Assembly (NCBI GenBank): GCA_900551415.1
Contig: URWB01000054.1
Span: 1 to 14,563, forward strand
Source: an uncultured Eubacteriales bacterium
GTDB lineage: Bacteria; Bacillota; Clostridia; Peptostreptococcales; Anaerovoracaceae
DNA length: 14,563 bases
Reading direction: 5' to 3'
Of this stretch, positions 5,899 to 14,563 are shown in pieces. A model generated the notes under the pieces. It saw only the letters and a list, made by a program, of their open reading frames with translations, made no database searches and was not told the origin of the DNA. Each line of letters starts with the position of its first letter. Position 1 is the stretch's first letter. A program made the position numbers and the translations under genes.

Positions 5899-6942
5899 TT
5901 AATCCTTGTCTCCTTCGTGCCACTTTTCCAGAACAGCTTCCACCTGTCGAATTAACTGCTCCTTGTTAGGCATATACAGCACATAACGGGAAGCAAAAAT
6001 GTTATTGGACAGACCACCCAGAGCATACTCCGCCGTAATGCTGTCTTTATCTGTACACAGGATGATGCCAATGGGAGGATTATCATCCGGATCGTTAACC
6101 TCGGCAGCATAATAGTTCAAATACATATTGATCTGCCCGGCAGCTTCCGGTGTCAGCTTGATTGTCTTTAGCTCAATCAGCACATAAGCCCGGAGAATCT
6201 TGTTATAGAACACCATATCTACATAGTAGTGGGTATTGTTCAGAGTTACCCGTTGCTGTGTGCCAACGAACATAAATCCACGACCAAGCTCCAACAGGAA
6301 CTTCTCGATCTGCTGTACCAATGCCCGTTCCAAATCGCTTTCCATGACAGGCTTATCTTCTGGTAAGCCCAAGAACTCAAACACATAAGGATCACGGATA
6401 ATATCCGCGGGCTGAGCAATCTCGTTGCCATGAAGTGCCAGCGCAAGTACCTGTTCCTTGTTGGCATCGCCACGGGAGAGTAACAGGCGCTCAAAGAGGG
6501 AACTTTCGATCTGTCTTTTTAGTTCTCGGACAGACCAGCCGGAATTGACTGCTTCTTTTTCATAAAAGTTGCGCTTATCTACATCAGAGATAGACAGTAG
6601 CTCACAATAGTGTGACCAACTCAATTTGCCAGACACTGTCTGGCATTTTTCATAGGCCAAATAAAACTGACGCATATTTTGCAGATTAGAGCGAGAGAAA
6701 CCTTTTCCAAATTCCTTTGTCAGTTCGATGGAAAGAGCTTTCAATGTTTGCTTTCCATAATCAGCTCGATCAGGAATGGTCTGTTCATACTCGCAGATAA
6801 TGCGACCGATATTCCAGTAGGTTAGTAACAGTTCGTTATTTACCTGCCTGGCAACTTTTTCACGAGCATTATCTAAGATAGATCTGACTTCTTGAACAAC
6901 CAATGACATCTCGTTGGATACAACAGTTTTGTTATCATCCAT
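5899..6942 (-). CDS. DUF1016 (YhcG-type) PD-(D/E)XK nuclease family protein
   Basis: 347 residues, the usual length of YhcG-like proteins. The N-terminal DUF1016 helical domain (about 10-150) shows the typical LLLTYWNIGRIICEYEQ and LSWSHYCELLSI segments. The C-terminal PD-(D/E)XK domain (about 180-340) has the catalytic residues Asp242 (YYVDMVFYN), Glu257 and Lys259 (VLIELKT), with the family Gln270 in AGQINMYL, so the nuclease core appears intact. YhcG proteins are often next to type I restriction genes and restriction-linked proteins, and are thought to be DNA-acting; their exact role is unclear. It starts at an ATG with AAGGTGGTG 7 bases upstream, 34 bases after the metallopeptidase gene, in the same transcript. 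Confidence 0.93.
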   Translation of the reverse strand: MDDNKTVVSNEMSLVVQEVRSILDNAREKVARQVNNELLLTYWNIGRIICEYEQTIPDRADYGKQTLKALSIELTKEFGKGFSRSNLQNMRQFYLAYEKCQTVSGKLSWSHYCELLSISDVDKRNFYEKEAVNSGWSVRELKRQIESSLFERLLLSRGDANKEQVLALALHGNEIAQPADIIRDPYVFEFLGLPEDKPVMESDLERALVQQIEKFLLELGRGFMFVGTQQRVTLNNTHYYVDMVFYNKILRAYVLIELKTIKLTPEAAGQINMYLNYYAAEVNDPDDNPPIGIILCTDKDSITAEYALGGLSNNIFASRYVLYMPNKEQLIRQVEAVLEKWHEGDKD

Positions 6943-6976
6943 GGTAGTGCACCACCTTTCAAGTTAATGGATAAAA

Positions 6977-7702
6977 CTACAAGCCGTGTACGACATCTTG
7001 ATCCAGAACAAATTTTCGCTCTTTCCAGTCGGGCATATGATTGGACAGGAAAGCATAAAAATGTTTGCTATGGTTCGGGTAAAGAAAATGCACTAGTTCG
7101 TGTAAAACCACATAATCAATATAGGGCATTCTGGCCTTAATCAAATAGAAATTAAAGGTCACCGCTTGATGTGCAACACTACAACTGCCCCACAGCGTTT
7201 TCATCTTTCTGACTGATACCTTTGGCATCTCAACACCGTATTTTTCTACGATTGGATACCAGTAACGTACCCGTTCAATAAGAATACTCTTTGCTTGTTT
7301 ACGCCACCAGTTTTCGAATAACTTTTTTACATGCTCTTGGTTATCAGGCATTCGGCAACAAATGTGTATTGTTCTCCCCTCAGAATAAACCTGTTCCTTA
7401 TCGCATTGTGTTAATACGAAGATCATATCTTCACCAAACATTTTGATTGAGTATCCGTTTTTGATTTCTGTAGTTGCTGCATATCCGACTGTTTTCTTAA
7501 AAGACTGTAGCTTCGATTCAATCCAACCACCTTTTTCTGTAAGGAACGACTTCGCCCACTCATTGGGTACGGAATGAGGAAGAGACATCACTATCTTCTG
7601 GTCCGGATAAACTTTTAAGCGGCAGGTTTTCATTTTTTTTCGATCCAGGTAAACTGTTGCAATTCTTTTTGATTTGGGCAATGTTATGCTGATTGTCTCC
7701 AT
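6977..7702 (-). CDS. YgjP/DUF45-family zinc metallopeptidase
   Basis: 241 residues. The zinc site is HELVH (201-205), with the third ligand region in NHSKHF (210-215), and the family-specific WGSCS (171-175) before it, as in YgjP (DUF45/M48-like, SprT-related) proteins. The N-terminal half is a beta-rich domain typical of the family. These peptidases are frequent accessory genes in type I restriction loci, where they may trim or degrade a subunit, for instance HsdR, to control restriction; that role is inferred. The ATG follows the hsdR TAA by only two bases, and the ribosome-binding site AAAGG lies inside the hsdR 3' end, so translation is probably coupled to hsdR. Confidence 0.92.
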   Translation of the reverse strand: METISITLPKSKRIATVYLDRKKMKTCRLKVYPDQKIVMSLPHSVPNEWAKSFLTEKGGWIESKLQSFKKTVGYAATTEIKNGYSIKMFGEDMIFVLTQCDKEQVYSEGRTIHICCRMPDNQEHVKKLFENWWRKQAKSILIERVRYWYPIVEKYGVEMPKVSVRKMKTLWGSCSVAHQAVTFNFYLIKARMPYIDYVVLHELVHFLYPNHSKHFYAFLSNHMPDWKERKFVLDQDVVHGL

Positions 7703-7704
7703 AG

Positions 7705-10700
7705 TTAATAGCCTTTCTTTGCTACCATCATAATCTCATCAATGATGATGTCAATTGTGTCCAAAGACCAATCTAATTCATGCTCTTCCATGTAGTCAAA
7801 CAGCAAATCGTCCAGCGCTTTTTTGATGTTTCTGTGGACAATCACATTGTCTCGCCAGTCGCGTTTAGTATGGCTCACAATAATTGCTTTAACATCTAAA
7901 GCAAGTGCACCCATTGAATCGGAAACATCAATTTCCTGATCGCCTAAAGACTTCTTGATACCAGAACATACTGCACCGTAAAAGGATTTTGCATCTCCGT
8001 CATCCATAATGTTTTCCGGGTATTTTACAGAACTGCGACCAGTTCGGTAATCCTCGGCCATTTTTTCCATAGAGGACAGATATTTTTCACTGTCCCGTTC
8101 CGCCAAATACTCTTTGATCGCCTTATTTATTCGCTCCATAAATGTCATGTACCGAATAGGATCTACATATCTCTGGCTTTCAAGAACCTCTACCTGGCGG
8201 GTCTGTATGGCTTCTGCTTTGGCCTCATCAGAACCAAGTCGAGCCAACTGTTCCTGCATTTTTTCCTTATTGGTGATGTCTAATGGTTCGATTAAGATTT
8301 TTGCATCTTCTGCATTAACATAGGTGTTGAGCAGTTGGCGAATACCATCTTCATATCTCGAAAAGTCAACACTATCATTAAAACGAAGCGAAACGCTATC
8401 TTTTAACTTTTTGAAGAACAGATATTCTTTTCTGTACACTTCAGCCTGATCAAAACCAACCAACTCAAATAACTCATAGCTGGAATACAAAAAGTCTACC
8501 ATTTTTGCAAAAGCGGACAACTTTTCGTAAAAATCCTTACGAATGTCATACTCTCTCAATCGTTCCTGCCAAACATTAGCGCTGCTTTCATTTCGATCAA
8601 TCCCGTCAAATATGCTCCACAATTCTTGATAGATTTTTTCGAGCTTTGCTTTTTCCTCATTAACCGTTGAAATGGCAGACTGTATCTCAGCGCTGTCGAA
8701 CAAATTCATACCAGACTGTTCGTCACTATACAGATCAAGTGCAGAATTCAGCTTCTTGAAAATGCCGATGTAATCTACAACAAGGCCAAAATCTTTGTCA
8801 GTATAAACACGGTTTACACGAGCAATTGCCTGCAATAAGGTATGATCTTGCAATTTTTTATCCACATACAGAACTGCAGCAATGGGTGCATCAAAACCGG
8901 TAAGAAGTTTGTCTTTTACAATCAGAAGATCAACATCGCCCTCCGGATCAATGAACTGACCTGTTACAGAATCTTCGTAGGCGTCATAGTTGTTTTTGAA
9001 AAGGGGATCGACTTCTTTCTTGAAGAAGTCTGCAATGATCTTCAAGGACTGCGGTGTATTGTTTTCGTCATCGCCTTCCTTTGCGGAATTAGGCGTAATT
9101 ACAACCGCAGGAATTACTCCACCGAGATCCCTGAGTTTATAAAACAACTGTACGGCCTCGGCTCTGGAAGAACAGGTCAACATTGCCTTAAAGCCTTTAG
9201 GCTTAACATAGTTGATGAAGTGCTCATGCAAATCGAAAGCAATCATATTTAGACGAGCTTCCGTCTGAGCCAAAGCGACAAAGCGGCTATACTTTACTTC
9301 CAGGTCCTGCCGGGCATCTTCGGTTAACCCAACAGTAATATGCTTCAGATGTGCGTTAATCTGCTGACTGGTAACCTGCTGCGGAATAACGCGACCTTCA
9401 TAAACAATCGGTACCGTAACTTTATCATCGATTGCATCCTGGAGAGTATATTTATCAATCAGTGGGCCGAATTTTGCATATGTGTCCTTTGCAGGAACGA
9501 TCTTTCGATTCTTATCCTTCGGCTGTTTTTGAATGAGAGGTGTCCCGGTAAAGGCAATTTTCACTGCTTTTGGGAGCACTTTATTCATATAGATATTAAG
9601 CTTGCCATACTGTGTTCTGTGTCCCTCATCAATAAAAAGGAACAGATTCTCGCTATCATTACAGTATTCCTGCTTAATGGCAGCCTCAAATTTATTAACC
9701 AGTGCTGTTATTACGGTATTTCCATCATCTTGAAGAAGCTCAATCAAGCCCTTGCCGGTTTTCGCCCGGTGAGGACTCATCTGCGTGTGAATGAAGTTAT
9801 CACGAATTTGTTTATCCAGATTAATGCGGTCAGTAACCATAACAAAGCGAGGCTGCTTGATTGGACTGTCTGGCTTCATGCTTTCACGAATAATCATCTT
9901 TGTCAGCATAATCATCGTGATCGTTTTGCCACTACCCTGGGTATGCCAAACAACACCGTTTCTTGTGTTGGCGTTGTCCCGCATCAAAATACGATCCATA
10001 CACTTTTTGACTGCAAAGTACTGCTTGTATCGGCAGATCTTTTTCACATTATTATCATAGATGATAAAGTTACGAATCAGATCCAACAGCCGCTCCGGGT
10101 GCAGCAGCGACACCAGTGCACGATCCTGCTCCTTGATTTGACCATCGGGGGAGCATTTTCTGCACCAATTATTCAGCCACTCTTTGTCGTCTTCATGCCA
10201 TGACACGAAATATTTAGCCGGTGTGCCACATGTGCCATACAGCACCTTGTCCGGATTCACTGCCATTACCAACTGAGTGTAGCGGAACAGGTGCGGGATA
10301 TACTCCTCGCCCCAGTTCCGGATGTTCTGCGTTACACCCTCCATGACATCCACACCGGATTTTTTGCACTCGATTACAACAAGGGGAATACCATTGACCA
10401 ACACAACAATATCCGGACGAGCAAACTTGCCGTTCGGTCTTTCCACTTCAAACTCATCGGTAACCTGGAAGGTGTTGTTTCCGGGTGTTCAAAGTCAATA
10501 TAGCTGATATCAAAAGATTGACGAGTGCCATCCGGGAGATCTTCCTCCATGCTTTTTCCAGAGCAGAGAAGCTCATAGATTTCCTTATTGGAGGCGTAGA
10601 GTCCCGCAGCACTGTACTGGTCTACCACCTGTATCGCTTTGGCGATAGAACCACCGGAAAAAAATCTTCTCTCGCTGCCAAACTGATAGGTCTGCTTGCT

Positions 10701-10862
10701 CAAAAAAGCCTGCAGTTCTCCTGTAAACAGCACGGCCTTGCGAGAGCCTCGCTTTTGCTCGGCCTCGCTGCGGGGAATAATCGTATATCCCAATCTTTCA
10801 ATTACTTTCAACGCCCGATCCTGTGATTCAGGTCGCTCATTAAATATTGTGTGGTTAGGCAT
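7705..10862 (-). pseudogene. hsdR: HsdR, type I restriction endonuclease subunit, interrupted by a one-base frameshift
   Basis: HsdR is the motor and nuclease of type I restriction: with HsdM and HsdS it pulls in unmethylated DNA and cuts it away from the target. Two minus frames carry it. The first runs from the ATG at 10862 (AGGAGAGGT upstream) to about 10480. The second runs from about 10478 to the TAA at 7705. Restoring one base at 10478-10480 (GGAAACAACACC to GGAAAACAACACC) joins them as ...DFEHPE-N-NTFQVTDEFEVERPN... to give a normal protein of about 1052 residues. In that numbering the N-terminal PD-(D/E)XK nuclease has Asp151 (ARPDIVV) and Glu165/Lys167 (VIECKKS). The SF2 motor has Walker A GSGKT (310-314), DEGH (412-415), TGTPL and QAIARVNRVY. 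The frame break lies upstream of both catalytic domains, so the sequenced allele would give only a short peptide plus, possibly, an internally started product (ATG at 10446) lacking part of the N-terminal domain. It may be a sequencing error or a true loss of restriction. Confidence 0.92.
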
Positions 10863-10891
10863 ATGGCTACCTCTCCTTGTCTTAGGAATGC

Positions 10892-11218
10892 TTAAGCCAC
10901 AGAGATCTTTACGCCATTGGAAAATTCATTCCACTTGGATTCAACTAAACCCCTGTTCTTTTCCATCCATTCTTTCGCCATCTTTTTCTGTGCCGGAGAG
11001 ATCTTTCCGGTGCAGGCCAGAATCTCTCCATCATCAATAGCCACAGACATGGATGCGCTGGATGTGGAAACGTGCAGATGTGGTCTATGATGCCCGCTTT
11101 GCTCGTTGGTTCTCACTTCAAATTTAAGTCCATTGATCTTCGCAATTTGAACAAAGTCTGTCAGATTGCGAAGAAAAAGCTCCCACTCCAGAAAAATCTT
11201 CTTCTCATTCTCTGTCAT
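10892..11218 (-). CDS. DUF4160 family protein
   Basis: 108 residues. DUF4160 proteins are small and usually carry a GHHxPHxHV core; here it is SGHHRPHLHVSTSSASMSVA (41-60), followed by the acidic DDGEIL turn and a C-terminal helix, AKEWMEKNRGLVESKWNEF. Such genes often pair with toxin-antitoxin or restriction loci, but no function is established. The start ATG overlaps the hsdS stop (GTATGA), and GAGGA lies 7 bases upstream, so the two are translationally coupled. It lies 29 bases before hsdR and thus separates S from R in the operon, an unusual position for an unrelated small gene and a reason to suspect a role in assembly or control of the complex. Confidence 0.8.
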   Translation of the reverse strand: MTENEKKIFLEWELFLRNLTDFVQIAKINGLKFEVRTNEQSGHHRPHLHVSTSSASMSVAIDDGEILACTGKISPAQKKMAKEWMEKNRGLVESKWNEFSNGVKISVA

Positions 11219-12498
11219 ACTTTCGTCCTCACGATGCCTGTAAGTAGTAGCTTGGCTAATGATGCTTTTCTATTGCAAAGTTCGTTCATTTCTTTTTCAA
11301 GTAGATCAATAAACTGATCCTGCTGGTTAAGTAGTTGAGAAATATGCTCAATTTCCTTTTCATCCGTAGGGATAGATATTTCGTATGATAGAATATCCTT
11401 AATTGTCATATGCGGTATCGCTGTCGACGTTTTCCGCTGATCAATGTGACGTGCAAAGCGGCTTCCACCGATCCATTGTACAATCAACCCGTTAATATTT
11501 GATCGTAACCGAGCCACTCGCTGAACGAGATAACACGGAAGGTCATTGTTACCAATACGAGAAAAACTACGACCAACTTGGGCACCATCCATGGCAATTA
11601 CAATGTCCCCTTCTTGGCACAGATAATCCGAAATGCTCGAATCTTCGCTCCAATAAGCTGTTATATCTGTTCCCCACGAAAGATTTCCTCGCTTAACATT
11701 ACTTCCTCTAAGCAGCTTGATGCCGTCATTAAGAAAACTTGCACTTTCAAAAGGATATCCGACCAGATATTCAACTTGCTCACCGATAGTTGTTTCTACC
11801 CACGGCGTTTCATATCCCTTAAGGTGTGTTTTGCCAGTTAGAATCCGCCGATAAAGCCAAATTTTCTTCTTTTTCTCTTCCTCAATTCGCTTTTGCTTTA
11901 GCTCAATCACCTTATCACATTGCATAAGGATTTCTGCTATGCGTTCCTGCTCGGCCAGAGATGGCCACGCAATTGGCAACCGCATTAGTTCATCATCGGT
12001 AATATTCATTCGATCAAACCGAGCGCCATAATTTGCAATTGAATATGCGTATTTATGCCACTGTGCGGACTCTAAATAATAGTGTAGAAACTCAGATTCA
12101 CAGAATTCTTTTCGCGGGGTCAACACAGTATACAAAGGAGATACAATCCCTGTTATTCCGGTATCGTTGCGTTTAAATGGACCATACGGAGCATTTTCGG
12201 AGATTCTTGGATTGTATACATAATCCAGCGGGTCTACAACGAAATACCCTTCGGTATTTTCAGAATTAGCAATATCCTTCTCAAAGTACTCAGATTGAGG
12301 GATGATTCCGTTTACTGCACTATTTGTAAACACAGTCTTTACACTGTTCCCTTTGTTCTTTTGGTTTTTTTTTGTGAAGATATATGAAAGTGGAACATCT
12401 TTCCATTCTTCGGGCATCAAATGCCACACCTTCGTGTATCCGGCTGGCACCGCACCATCTTGTACAATAGCCAATAATTTTGCGTTTTCTTCGGTCAT
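11215..12498 (-). CDS. hsdS: HsdS, type I specificity subunit with two target-recognition domains
   Basis: 427 residues, the standard size of a two-TRD specificity subunit, which binds a bipartite DNA target and holds two HsdM. TRD1 covers about 25-180, followed by central conserved region 1 (LAEQERIAEIL at 181-191, a coiled coil rich in Lys and Glu to 216, then ILTGK at 219-223). TRD2 covers about 230-378, with conserved region 2 at 379-427 (IEHISQLLNQQDQFIDLL, then LLLTGIVR). The two regions repeat the same helix-then-LLTG pattern. Target sequence cannot be read from the protein. Starts at an ATG with AGGAGGT 6 bases upstream, 37 bases after hsdM. Confidence 0.95.
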   Translation of the reverse strand: MTEENAKLLAIVQDGAVPAGYTKVWHLMPEEWKDVPLSYIFTKKNQKNKGNSVKTVFTNSAVNGIIPQSEYFEKDIANSENTEGYFVVDPLDYVYNPRISENAPYGPFKRNDTGITGIVSPLYTVLTPRKEFCESEFLHYYLESAQWHKYAYSIANYGARFDRMNITDDELMRLPIAWPSLAEQERIAEILMQCDKVIELKQKRIEEEKKKKIWLYRRILTGKTHLKGYETPWVETTIGEQVEYLVGYPFESASFLNDGIKLLRGSNVKRGNLSWGTDITAYWSEDSSISDYLCQEGDIVIAMDGAQVGRSFSRIGNNDLPCYLVQRVARLRSNINGLIVQWIGGSRFARHIDQRKTSTAIPHMTIKDILSYEISIPTDEKEIEHISQLLNQQDQFIDLLEKEMNELCNRKASLAKLLLTGIVRTKV

Positions 12499-12535
12499 AT
12501 TATGACCTCCTATTTTTCTATCAACATACTGTTGC

Positions 12536-14098
12536 TTACAGTCCCAGTTCTTTCAGGTATGCATCCATCTTAGCCTCGGCTTCGGCGATTTCCTGTTTCA
12601 GTCGGACAATGTTTGCCTGCACAGCAGCAATATCAATCAATTCTTCCTCTTCAAAGGAATCTACATATCGAGGAATATTCAGATTGTATTCGTTCTCTTT
12701 GATTTCATCCAATGTTGCCATATGAACGAATTTGGGTTGCTCGCTGCGGCTGTAGTACGCCTCGACGATAGAGTCAATGTGTTCCTGTCCAAGTTCATTC
12801 TGGTTCGTTGCTTTGATATACCGGGGATTACCGTCTTCATCATTTTTACTGGCATCAATAAACAGAATATCTGTGGTGGGACGATTCTTTTTGAACACCA
12901 AAATACAAGCTGGGATTGGCGTACCATAGAACAGGTTTTCGGGAAGACCAATAACTGCATCCAACAGATTTTCATCCACTACACGCTGACGAATTCTGCC
13001 CTCGGCTGCGCCACGGAACAACACACCATGGGGAGCAACTGCGGCAATTCTGCCATTTACAGACAGGCTGGCAATCATATGAAGCAGAAATGCCCAGTCA
13101 CCTTTACTTGCAGGAGGCACACCCCAGTCAAAACGGTGGAACTTATCCAGAGAAGCCTCCATTTTAAACTCTTTCTTTCCCTTACCGGAGGATTCTCCGC
13201 CGGGATTGAACCCGGATGCCCATTTGTCTTTGGAGAAAGGCATATTCGCAACGATGGCATCGAACAGCAGCAGATTTCCGTCCGCATCCAGGAACACAGG
13301 ATTGGCAAGAGTATCACCCCAGCCAATCTTTGCATCACGGATTTCGTGGATATACATGTTCATCTTCGCCATTGCTACGGAAGATCCATTGACTTCCTGA
13401 CCATAGATGGATACTTCTTTGCTGTTCTGCTTTTTCGCAGCCTTAATCAGCAAAGAGCCGGATCCACAAGTTGGGTCGTAAACACGCTCACCGGGCTGCA
13501 CATTCACGATGCGAGCCATGATTTCGGAAACCGCAGCAGGGGTATAGAAAGATCCCGCTTTCTTGCCGGCCATGCTTGCAAATTGACCTATCATGTATTC
13601 ATAAGCATCGCCGATGACATCTGCGGGCACCTGACCTTCTTTAATTTCAATCACAGATGGACGAAGATTTAACGGTTCAAAGTCTTCCAGCAGATCACGC
13701 AGGATAGCGTTTTTGTGTTCACGGGTGCCAAGAGCGTTTTCGCTGTTGTAATCCACAGAACTCAAAACACCGGCGAGTTGCTGATTGTTGTCTGCTTCAA
13801 TTTGACGCATAGCCGCATTGATCAGCTGACCGATATTGTCGGCAAAACGCTGCTTGTACAGATCATAGAAAGAACAACCTTCTGCGACCATGAATGGCAA
13901 ATACTTTTTCTGGCGTTCCAGTCGAATACCGGAATACTGTTTGCTCAGGGCTTCTACGGCATCAGCATAAGAATCACTTAAATACTTGAGAAACATAACC
14001 GGCAGGACATAATCTTTATAGTTCGCCGCATCGATGGTATCTCTCAGCGTGTCTGCACCACGCATCAATGCATTTTCGATATCTTTTCTTGTCGTCAT
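12536..14098 (-). CDS. hsdM: HsdM, type I N6-adenine DNA methyltransferase
   Basis: 520 residues. HsdM uses S-adenosylmethionine to methylate adenine at the target selected by HsdS. An N-terminal helical domain (1-150) opens the protein. The methyltransferase domain shows SFYTP (183-187), SAM-binding motif I YDPTCGSGSLL (207-217) and catalytic motif IV NMPF (285-288), where the commoner form is NPPF; the NMPF variant is tolerated in this class. A C-terminal helix (about 490-520) with heptad-like leucines is the likely coiled coil for HsdS binding. The ATG overlaps the stop of the gene upstream (ATGA), with GGAGG 9 bases before it. The gene looks intact, so methylation could persist despite the broken hsdR. 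Confidence 0.96.
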   Translation of the reverse strand: MTTRKDIENALMRGADTLRDTIDAANYKDYVLPVMFLKYLSDSYADAVEALSKQYSGIRLERQKKYLPFMVAEGCSFYDLYKQRFADNIGQLINAAMRQIEADNNQQLAGVLSSVDYNSENALGTREHKNAILRDLLEDFEPLNLRPSVIEIKEGQVPADVIGDAYEYMIGQFASMAGKKAGSFYTPAAVSEIMARIVNVQPGERVYDPTCGSGSLLIKAAKKQNSKEVSIYGQEVNGSSVAMAKMNMYIHEIRDAKIGWGDTLANPVFLDADGNLLLFDAIVANMPFSKDKWASGFNPGGESSGKGKKEFKMEASLDKFHRFDWGVPPASKGDWAFLLHMIASLSVNGRIAAVAPHGVLFRGAAEGRIRQRVVDENLLDAVIGLPENLFYGTPIPACILVFKKNRPTTDILFIDASKNDEDGNPRYIKATNQNELGQEHIDSIVEAYYSRSEQPKFVHMATLDEIKENEYNLNIPRYVDSFEEEELIDIAAVQANIVRLKQEIAEAEAKMDAYLKELGL

Positions 14099-14563
14099 CT
14101 CAGCGATCCTCCAATGATCTTTTTAATTGTGGTTTCAGTCAGCTGCCGTTCCTGATCGATTAAGTCCAAGTACATACGTTCTCTTTTGCGGCTGAGCTCG
14201 TCAACTTCGATAGCCCGTCTCTGTGTTTCCATATCCGGCACCTCTATCAAAAGATCCATAATCGTACCAAGTTTTACGGTCCGTTGTGCAGTTCCTCTTT
14301 CAATTCTCCTAACGTGCTCTTGGACTTCTTTTTGAGAAAGAGACAAACGTAAGAACTCTGGCGATATGATGGAACGGTCTTTTACCTTCAGTATAGCAAG
14401 CTGTGACGGGACAAGCAATTCCTTCCGACTCTCATCTATCACCGTGGGGCATAGAGGAGAAAAAAGGCGTATCAAAACATCTCCGGGAGAGGCAAACCAT
14501 GCGCTGTTCAGCGACTCGTTCGTATAAAAATCTTCTAGGTCGCTGTCGCTAATATATCCGTCT
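14095..14563 (-). CDS. Second HsdS-like gene, single target-recognition domain (5' end outside window)
   Basis: The frame is open to the right edge without a start I can defend (a TTG at 14475 is only an internal candidate). The visible about 155 residues resemble one TRD of a type I specificity subunit: SPGDVLIRLFSP, a strand-rich core, LVPSQLAILK, then GTAQRTVKLGTIMDLLIEVP, leading into a terminal helix, METQRRAIEVDEL, and a Lys/Arg/Glu coiled coil ending IIGGSLR. It stops there, so the gene ends after a single TRD-helix unit as far as can be seen. The hsdM ATG overlaps its stop. It could be a half-subunit that dimerises, or the C-terminal half of a full-length second HsdS whose start lies beyond 14563. 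Confidence 0.8.
   Translation of the reverse strand, partial: DGYISDSDLEDFYTNESLNSAWFASPGDVLIRLFSPLCPTVIDESRKELLVPSQLAILKVKDRSIISPEFLRLSLSQKEVQEHVRRIERGTAQRTVKLGTIMDLLIEVPDMETQRRAIEVDELSRKRERMYLDLIDQERQLTETTIKKIIGGSLR

Noticed and set aside
9340..10203. 287-codon plus frame opposite hsdR
   Set aside because: Shadow of hsdR; no ribosome-binding site and no recognisable domain.
10470..10490. Phase-variable or programmed frameshift in hsdR
   Set aside because: The A-run is only three or four bases long, and there is no slippery heptamer, downstream pseudoknot or repeat tract; a simple deletion or base-call error is more economical.
12722..13672. 316-codon plus frame opposite hsdM
   Set aside because: Shadow of hsdM, whose SAM-binding and catalytic motifs are clear on the minus strand.
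5114..14563. BREX or DISARM system
   Set aside because: No PglZ, BrxC, DrmA or DrmB-like genes are present; the methyltransferase, specificity and HsdR genes are those of classical type I restriction.

Overview
The window reads as a chromosomal segment from a Bacillota (Firmicutes) bacterium, most likely a GC-rich Clostridia lineage. On the left, the minus strand carries the end of dprA, then topA, then the start of trmFO. This is the conserved dprA-topA-trmFO order of many Bacillota, and the gene order and protein sequences are the main basis for the assignment. Codon use is strongly GC-rich in this part.

Layout. (1) 1-3038, minus strand, GC-rich core: trmFO (5' part only, cut by the window edge), a complete topA with a recognisable promoter and a structured leader, and only the 3' third of dprA. 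(2) Around 3038-3046 dprA homology stops abruptly. A fragment of an unrelated plus-strand membrane-protein gene begins there, which marks a rearrangement or an assembly join. (3) 3040-4426, plus strand: a tightly packed small operon with the membrane-protein tail, a DUF998-like membrane protein, a 41-aa ORF coupled at both ends, and a CatA-like acetyltransferase. (4) 4427-5113: AT-richer, mostly non-coding or decayed DNA with a strong bidirectional terminator hairpin and a weak attachment-site candidate. (5) 5114-14563, minus strand: a long AT-richer operon that looks horizontally acquired. In transcription order it holds a single-TRD HsdS-like gene (cut by the right edge), hsdM, hsdS with two TRDs, a DUF4160 gene, hsdR, a YgjP/DUF45 zinc metallopeptidase, a DUF1016 (YhcG) PD-(D/E)XK nuclease and a DUF4062 protein.

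The right-hand operon is an extended type I restriction-modification locus. HsdM with an HsdS would methylate adenines at a bipartite target, and HsdR would translocate and cut unmodified DNA. The four extra genes sit in the same transcript with 4-base overlaps or short gaps and are probable accessory defence genes. hsdR carries a one-base deletion near its 5' end, so as sequenced the locus may be methylation-competent but restriction-deficient, unless this is a base-calling error. The presence of a second specificity gene, plus a nuclease and a DUF4062 protein downstream of a broken hsdR, is the most interesting feature of the window.
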